Assembly (NCBI GenBank): GCA_002509485.1
Contig: DAWO01000020.1
Coordinates: forward strand, 1-17,243
Direction: 5' to 3'
DNA: 17,243 nt
From: Methanolinea sp. UBA477
GTDB lineage: Archaea > Halobacteriota > Methanomicrobia > Methanomicrobiales > Methanospirillaceae
Positions 13,500-17,243 of the stretch are shown in pieces. Position 1 is the stretch's first letter. The number at the start of each line of letters is the position of its first letter. The notes beneath the pieces were generated by a model. That model had not been told where the DNA came from, searched no databases, and saw only the letters and a list, made by a program, of their open reading frames with translations. Position numbers and translations under genes: made by a program.

Positions 13500-15395
13500 T
13501 CACACCACCTCGGTATTCCAGGAAGACTCGCTGTCACGCCAGAAAGAGGCGATAGGGGTGAACGAACCGGTTCTTGTCGTACTGTACCCGAGCCGGGTGA
13601 TTGATTCCCTGTACTGCGGGGACTTCAGTATAATGAGGATATCAGCGGTAGTGGAATCCTCCAGTGAAGCGAGCGGAAATACCAGTTCGTATGATTCGTA
13701 TCCGAGTGGCAGCCAGGAGAGACCGGTCTTATCGGCCGTTCTCTTCCGGCAGATTCCTGCATCGGCGCTGCCATTTCGTATTGCAGAAACCATGGTGTCT
13801 TCACTTCGCGCCTGGTTTTCGTAACCGCTGATATTCTCTGCCTGCACGGCGTTCTGGTCGAGAAGCATATCGAGAAGCATCCGTGCGGGGACCCAGGGTG
13901 GCCGGTTGATGAACCTGGCCCCATCGAGGTCTTCGATCTTCAGATTGTCCCTCGAGACGAGTCCAAGTTCGGCCTCGGCGACTGTCACTCGTATGAAGTC
14001 GCGACCGACTATCCGGGCGAGATGGTCCGTTCCTTCCCAGTTATCGGTACGTGGAAGGGTGACAGACGCCGCATGGCAGTTCTTCATCTGAAGGATCCGA
14101 AGGGCTCCTGTGACCATGGTGTTGCAGCAGTGCAGGTGATACCCGTTCGATGAGAGACGGTCACCCAGGAGATGTATGCATTCATCCCGGACCCCGCAGA
14201 CGAGCAGCGTGTTGTCGACCTGAGACGGAGGGCAGGTGATCCGGACCTGGATCTCTTCTCCGGCGTCGATGCCCTCGTGGGAAGCCGGGATGCGGATATA
14301 GCCATTCGACCGTACAAGGGACATCTGGACCCCGTTTCCCCTGGAATGGGGCATCACGCAGATCCTGTCACCTACCCTGGCGGCAGATACCTGGATGAAC
14401 TCTTCGTAGCCGAGATCGGAGTGAATCCGCTGGGCAAGATGTGCCCGCGTTGAAAAGAGCGGGTAGGGTGCGAGCCCCCACCACTCCAGGAGCCGGCTTG
14501 CGAATTCCCTGATGACGCATGCCGCAGCTATTGGAAATCCGGGGACACCGAAGACGGGTTTGTCCTCCAGGGACCCGAGCAACATCGGTGTACCGGGTTT
14601 CATACCCACTCCATGGAAGAGGAGATCTCCGCACGATGAGATCACCCATTCAAGCCAGTCCTTGGTCCCGGCAGATGAACCGCCGAACAGGACGACCACC
14701 TCGTTGTCCTGTACCGCATGGCAGAGAGCTTCGGTGATAATCTCCGGATCGTCACGGGTGATGGGATACCGGTGGCAGGTCGCGCCCATACCTGAGAAGT
14801 ATTCCCGTGCAAAGAGCGTGTTGCTCTCGACGGCCGAACCCGGCTTTGGTCTCGCTCCGGCAGGCACGAGTTCGTCTCCAATGGGGATGAGCGCGATATG
14901 AACAGACACAGCGAGCAGGTTCGTGATACCGTACGTCGCCAGCGCTCCGATATCGAAAGGCCGTATCACGTGATTGGGCGGGAGTATGAGTTCTCCCTGC
15001 CGTATATCCTCTCCTGCAGGCCGTATGAACTGACCGGGAAACGCGGATTTCCGGATTGTACACCTCGTATCATCCCGCCAGACATCTTCGATCATGATGA
15101 CGGCATCATAGCCATCCGGGACGATCTGTCCGGTATTGACCTGGTAATAATTTTCGAGAGTAATGGGGTGCTGATCCGCGGCTCCCTTCGTATCCTCGCT
15201 CCGGACAGCGATGCCATCCATTGCTGCGAGATTTACCTCAGGGACCGAGTAGGACGCATAGATGGGTTCGGCAGTCACCCTGCCTGTGGCATGCTCGATT
15301 GAAACACGCTCGGTCATCCCAATGGGAGGAAATACCTCCTTCATAATCCGGATAGCTTCATCGTACTGGGTGAGCGAGAGATACCGTCGTTTCAT
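13500..15395 (-). CDS. moeA: MoeA with C-terminal substrate-binding-protein domain
   Basis: This is a 631-residue protein. Residues 1 to ~405 are MoeA (molybdopterin molybdenumtransferase), which inserts molybdate into adenylated molybdopterin. Motifs seen are NLAAMDGIAV, NTGQIVPDGYDAVIMIEDV, IPIGDELVPAG, FGGSSAGTKDW and PGTPMLLG followed by GVPGFPIAAA. The rest is a PBP-like domain resembling LysR/ModE-type effector-binding modules (e.g. ADAGICRKRTADKTGLSWLP), a fusion known in archaea and some bacteria and thought to sense a ligand. The ATG at 15395 is chosen because a strong TATA box (AATTATATTT, 15460-15451) would start transcription near 15429. The frame's TTG at 15443 lies upstream of that. 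It is the first gene of a three-gene operon and divergent from fdhD. Confidence 0.93.
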   Translation of the reverse strand: MKRRYLSLTQYDEAIRIMKEVFPPIGMTERVSIEHATGRVTAEPIYASYSVPEVNLAAMDGIAVRSEDTKGAADQHPITLENYYQVNTGQIVPDGYDAVIMIEDVWRDDTRCTIRKSAFPGQFIRPAGEDIRQGELILPPNHVIRPFDIGALATYGITNLLAVSVHIALIPIGDELVPAGARPKPGSAVESNTLFAREYFSGMGATCHRYPITRDDPEIITEALCHAVQDNEVVVLFGGSSAGTKDWLEWVISSCGDLLFHGVGMKPGTPMLLGSLEDKPVFGVPGFPIAAACVIREFASRLLEWWGLAPYPLFSTRAHLAQRIHSDLGYEEFIQVSAARVGDRICVMPHSRGNGVQMSLVRSNGYIRIPASHEGIDAGEEIQVRITCPPSQVDNTLLVCGVRDECIHLLGDRLSSNGYHLHCCNTMVTGALRILQMKNCHAASVTLPRTDNWEGTDHLARIVGRDFIRVTVAEAELGLVSRDNLKIEDLDGARFINRPPWVPARMLLDMLLDQNAVQAENISGYENQARSEDTMVSAIRNGSADAGICRKRTADKTGLSWLPLGYESYELVFPLASLEDSTTADILIILKSPQYRESITRLGYSTTRTGSFTPIASFWRDSESSWNTEVV

Positions 15396-15445
15396 GTGAA
15401 TGGTCCGGGGAGCCGGGACAGAGAGTTCAATGTCACCGCGCAAAT

Positions 15446-15493
15446 TAATAAAATATAATTAATTTCTCTATTAATTTAATTCTTTTTAATTTC
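15446..15493. promoter_or_regulatory. Divergent promoters for moeA and fdhD
   Basis: The A-T rich core of the divergent gap holds minus-strand AATTATATTT (15460-15451) for moeA and plus-strand TTAATTTAAT (15471-15480) or TTTTTAATTT (15484-15493) for fdhD. Close back-to-back boxes suggest shared control of the two cofactor genes. No metal-responsive operator could be identified. Confidence 0.5.
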
Positions 15494-15559
15494 CATGTTA
15501 CCACCTCTGTCATCATGAATGCCGGGAAATTGCCCGCCTTTCCCATGTGAGGCCGTAAA

Positions 15560-16423
15560 ATGCGGCAAAAGGCGACTCGGCAGTATTATCAGATGGAAAC
15601 AATTATTTTTTCATACATGACTTATCGCACAAAAATTGAGGTTGCGGATGACGGAACCCCCCCGCTGACCCTCGAATACCAGGTCATGTCACTTGATGAC
15701 GGCCACCTCAATCCCAGGACCGTAACTGTCTGCCGCGAAGATCCGGTCCGGCTTTTCGTGAACGGTCACCTCGTTGTGAGGCAGACGATGAGTCCGGACA
15801 ACCTCGCGGAATTTGCCTGCGGCTACCTGGTCAGCGAGGGTATCGTATCAGGAGCCGGCCAGATCGAAATGATCAGGATTGCATTCCCGGATGTTTCTGT
15901 AACGGTGACCGACTTCGATGATGGTGTTCTTCTCCGGCCCCATGAGACCACTTCATCGGGAGGGGTGGGGTATCCGTCAGAGATGCCCGGGAATGGCAGG
16001 AAGTTTGGTTCCAAAACATCTGTCCACCGCGACACGATCTTTGCCGCGATGACGTGCCTCAATGACTATGCCGTTTTATGGCGCGAGACGGGAGGGACTC
16101 ATTGTACTGTCCTTTTCGATACCGATGGCGGTGTGATCGACCATGCCGAGGATATCGGGCGTCACAATTCTGTTGACAAGGTGATTGGAAAGGCGCTTCT
16201 CGCGGGGATTGATCCCGGTCATACGTTCATCAGCTGTTCGGGAAGGATGCCGGCCGGCATGGTACGCAAGTTCTGGCGTTCCGGCATTCCCATCGTCGTT
16301 ACCAACAATGCTCCTTCGGCTGAAGGAATCGATCTCGCACGGGCGATGAACATGACCCTGGCCGGGTTTGTCAGGCCACCGCGAATGGTCATCTACAGTG
16401 GTGCGGAACGAATCAGGTTCTGA
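15560..16423 (+). CDS. fdhD: FdhD-family cofactor sulfurtransferase, CxxC motif absent
   Basis: This 287-residue protein is clearly FdhD by EFACGYLVSEGIV, GGTHCTVLFD, EDIGRHNSVDKVIGKALL, SCSGRMPAGMVRKF and GIPIVVTNNAPS. FdhD passes sulfur from a cysteine desulfurase to the bis-pterin Mo/W cofactor of formate dehydrogenase-type enzymes. The loop where bacterial FdhD has SSCGxCG reads SSGGVGY (132-138), so both cysteines of CxxC are glycines here. Other cysteines occur at residues 58 and 87 and later. ATG 15560 has GAGG 7 nt upstream; internal ATGs lie 11 and 19 codons on. It is divergent from moeA and only 11 nt from the 3' end of the convergent gene. A plausible client is the adjacent Fwd/Fmd. 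Confidence 0.92.
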   Translation: MRQKATRQYYQMETIIFSYMTYRTKIEVADDGTPPLTLEYQVMSLDDGHLNPRTVTVCREDPVRLFVNGHLVVRQTMSPDNLAEFACGYLVSEGIVSGAGQIEMIRIAFPDVSVTVTDFDDGVLLRPHETTSSGGVGYPSEMPGNGRKFGSKTSVHRDTIFAAMTCLNDYAVLWRETGGTHCTVLFDTDGGVIDHAEDIGRHNSVDKVIGKALLAGIDPGHTFISCSGRMPAGMVRKFWRSGIPIVVTNNAPSAEGIDLARAMNMTLAGFVRPPRMVIYSGAERIRF

Positions 16424-16434
16424 TCGAACGTGTG

Positions 16435-17243
16435 TTATTCAGAAGATGGCCTGCACTCGAGGGAAAAGAGGCTCTCCTCGTCTGCAGCTAAGACAGCATC
16501 CGGCTCCCGATCTCCAGGTCGTACAGAAAATATGCAGATTCTCTCCGAAAAGAAAAATTTTACCTGGTTCATGGAAGCCTGGCGGTCCAGGAGACCGGTC
16601 AGGCGAATTCTCCGGTTTCCGGGGCGGGCACCCGTGATGCCTATGATCGCATCCGCCAGGCAGGGATCAGTGCCGGGATCGACCGAGATGTCGGGTCTCC
16701 GGAGGTCCCCGTCAACCAGCCCGGACGCTTTCTCTGCAATTCGTACAGCCATGGCAGCCCCCGTGCACCATTCCCCGTGGTAGTTTACCGCCTCCCGGAT
16801 CAGGCTTTCCCGGTACCGGAAAGGCCCCATCTTCCGGATCTTCTCTGTCCGGTCATGGGTCGTGGCAGCGAAGACAGCATCCCACCCGGGCTGGTAGGGC
16901 TTGATATCCAGTACCGGTGTTCCATCGATGAGATCGAGGTTATCCACCTCGAGGATCCCTGCATCGTGTCTTTTTACCAGCCGGATTATGCTGAAGGATA
17001 TGGGGTTCGGCCGATCGGGCGACCTGAGTGCAAAAACACCTTTTTCTGGCAGATCGGAAGAGACCTTACGGGCCCGGGCCTTCAGGAGGTCCCGTCTCCC
17101 CTGGTGCATCCAGCAGAGAAGGATCAGGTGGGAGTTGAATTCGATCCCGCCGAGTGCCTCCCGGTATTCAGGCAAGATCTCAATCTGCCCTGCCACTCCC
17201 TGCAGCGGCATCTCCGACCGCTCCTTCACAGGCGAACGGATGA
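16435..17243 (-). CDS. TrmO-like (TsaA) domain fused to an FmdE-like domain, 5' end outside window
   Basis: The frame continues past the right edge. Codons upstream of the GTG at 17229 read IRSP, the conserved TrmO entry (x-IRSP-x-K-E), so the true start is outside. The N-terminal ~125 residues have TrmO/TsaA features: FNSHLILLCWMHQ, GVFALRSPDRPNPISFSIIRL and LDIKPYQPGWDAV. TrmO methylates t6A37 in tRNA. From about residue 135 an FmdE-like domain follows: NYHGEWCTGAAMAVRIAEKA and CLADAIIGITGARPGN, matching the family pattern HGHxCPG...CxxDAIxxxTGxxxGN, though the second His of HGH is Glu. FmdE-like domains bind zinc and occur with formylmethanofuran dehydrogenase. The start and the function of the fusion are unproven. 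Confidence 0.85.
   Translation of the reverse strand, partial: IRSPVKERSEMPLQGVAGQIEILPEYREALGGIEFNSHLILLCWMHQGRRDLLKARARKVSSDLPEKGVFALRSPDRPNPISFSIIRLVKRHDAGILEVDNLDLIDGTPVLDIKPYQPGWDAVFAATTHDRTEKIRKMGPFRYRESLIREAVNYHGEWCTGAAMAVRIAEKASGLVDGDLRRPDISVDPGTDPCLADAIIGITGARPGNRRIRLTGLLDRQASMNQVKFFFSERICIFSVRPGDREPDAVLAADEESLFSLECRPSSE

Noticed and set aside
15396..15559. Possible molybdenum-cofactor or tungsten-cofactor riboswitch before moeA or fdhD
   Set aside because: The moeA leader is only ~34 nt and the fdhD leader ~50 nt, too short for the known Moco motif, and no matching helices were seen.

Overview
The window reads as chromosomal DNA of a methanogenic euryarchaeon, probably of the order Methanomicrobiales. 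The evidence is a complete formylmethanofuran dehydrogenase gene set, a single-domain archaeal histone, TATA-type promoters and GAGG/GGTGAT ribosome binding sites. The order-level placement is inferred from protein resemblance and was not tested by a search.

Left third (about 1-3700): an accessory, decaying region. It holds the C-terminal remnant of a PD-(D/E)XK (Cas4/RecB-like) nuclease, a HicAB toxin-antitoxin pair whose toxin appears to start at CTG, and a short orphan coding remnant. It also holds two copies of a ~200-bp pyrimidine-rich dispersed element, a histone gene with a GTG start, two small hypothetical genes, and a YjbQ/UPF0047 pseudogene broken by several frameshifts.

Middle (3980-11138, all on the minus strand): in transcription order, a 2x[4Fe-4S] ferredoxin and fwdD, fwdB, fwdA and fwdC, which make the core of the enzyme that reduces CO2 onto methanofuran. 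These are followed by a three-gene cassette of a SagB-type nitroreductase-fold oxidoreductase, a multi-domain DsrE-like sulfur-relay protein and a small Rieske [2Fe-2S] protein.

Right (11238-17243): a second minus-strand operon with overlapping or abutting genes, in the order moeA with a C-terminal substrate-binding-protein domain, a fusion of a degenerate 2H (LigT-like) fold with a metallophosphoesterase, and a siroheme sulfite-reductase-like protein (Dsr-LP type). Divergent from moeA is fdhD, whose usual CxxC is read here as GGVG. Convergent with fdhD is a TrmO-like domain fused to an FmdE-like domain, cut by the window edge.

The unifying theme is molybdenum/tungsten enzyme biogenesis beside its main client. 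MoeA (metal insertion) and FdhD (cofactor sulfuration) sit next to the pterin enzyme Fwd/Fmd, surrounded by several redox and sulfur-handling proteins of unknown role. The SagB-DsrE-Rieske cassette and the 2H-phosphoesterase/Dsr-LP pair are the best candidates for undescribed biology.
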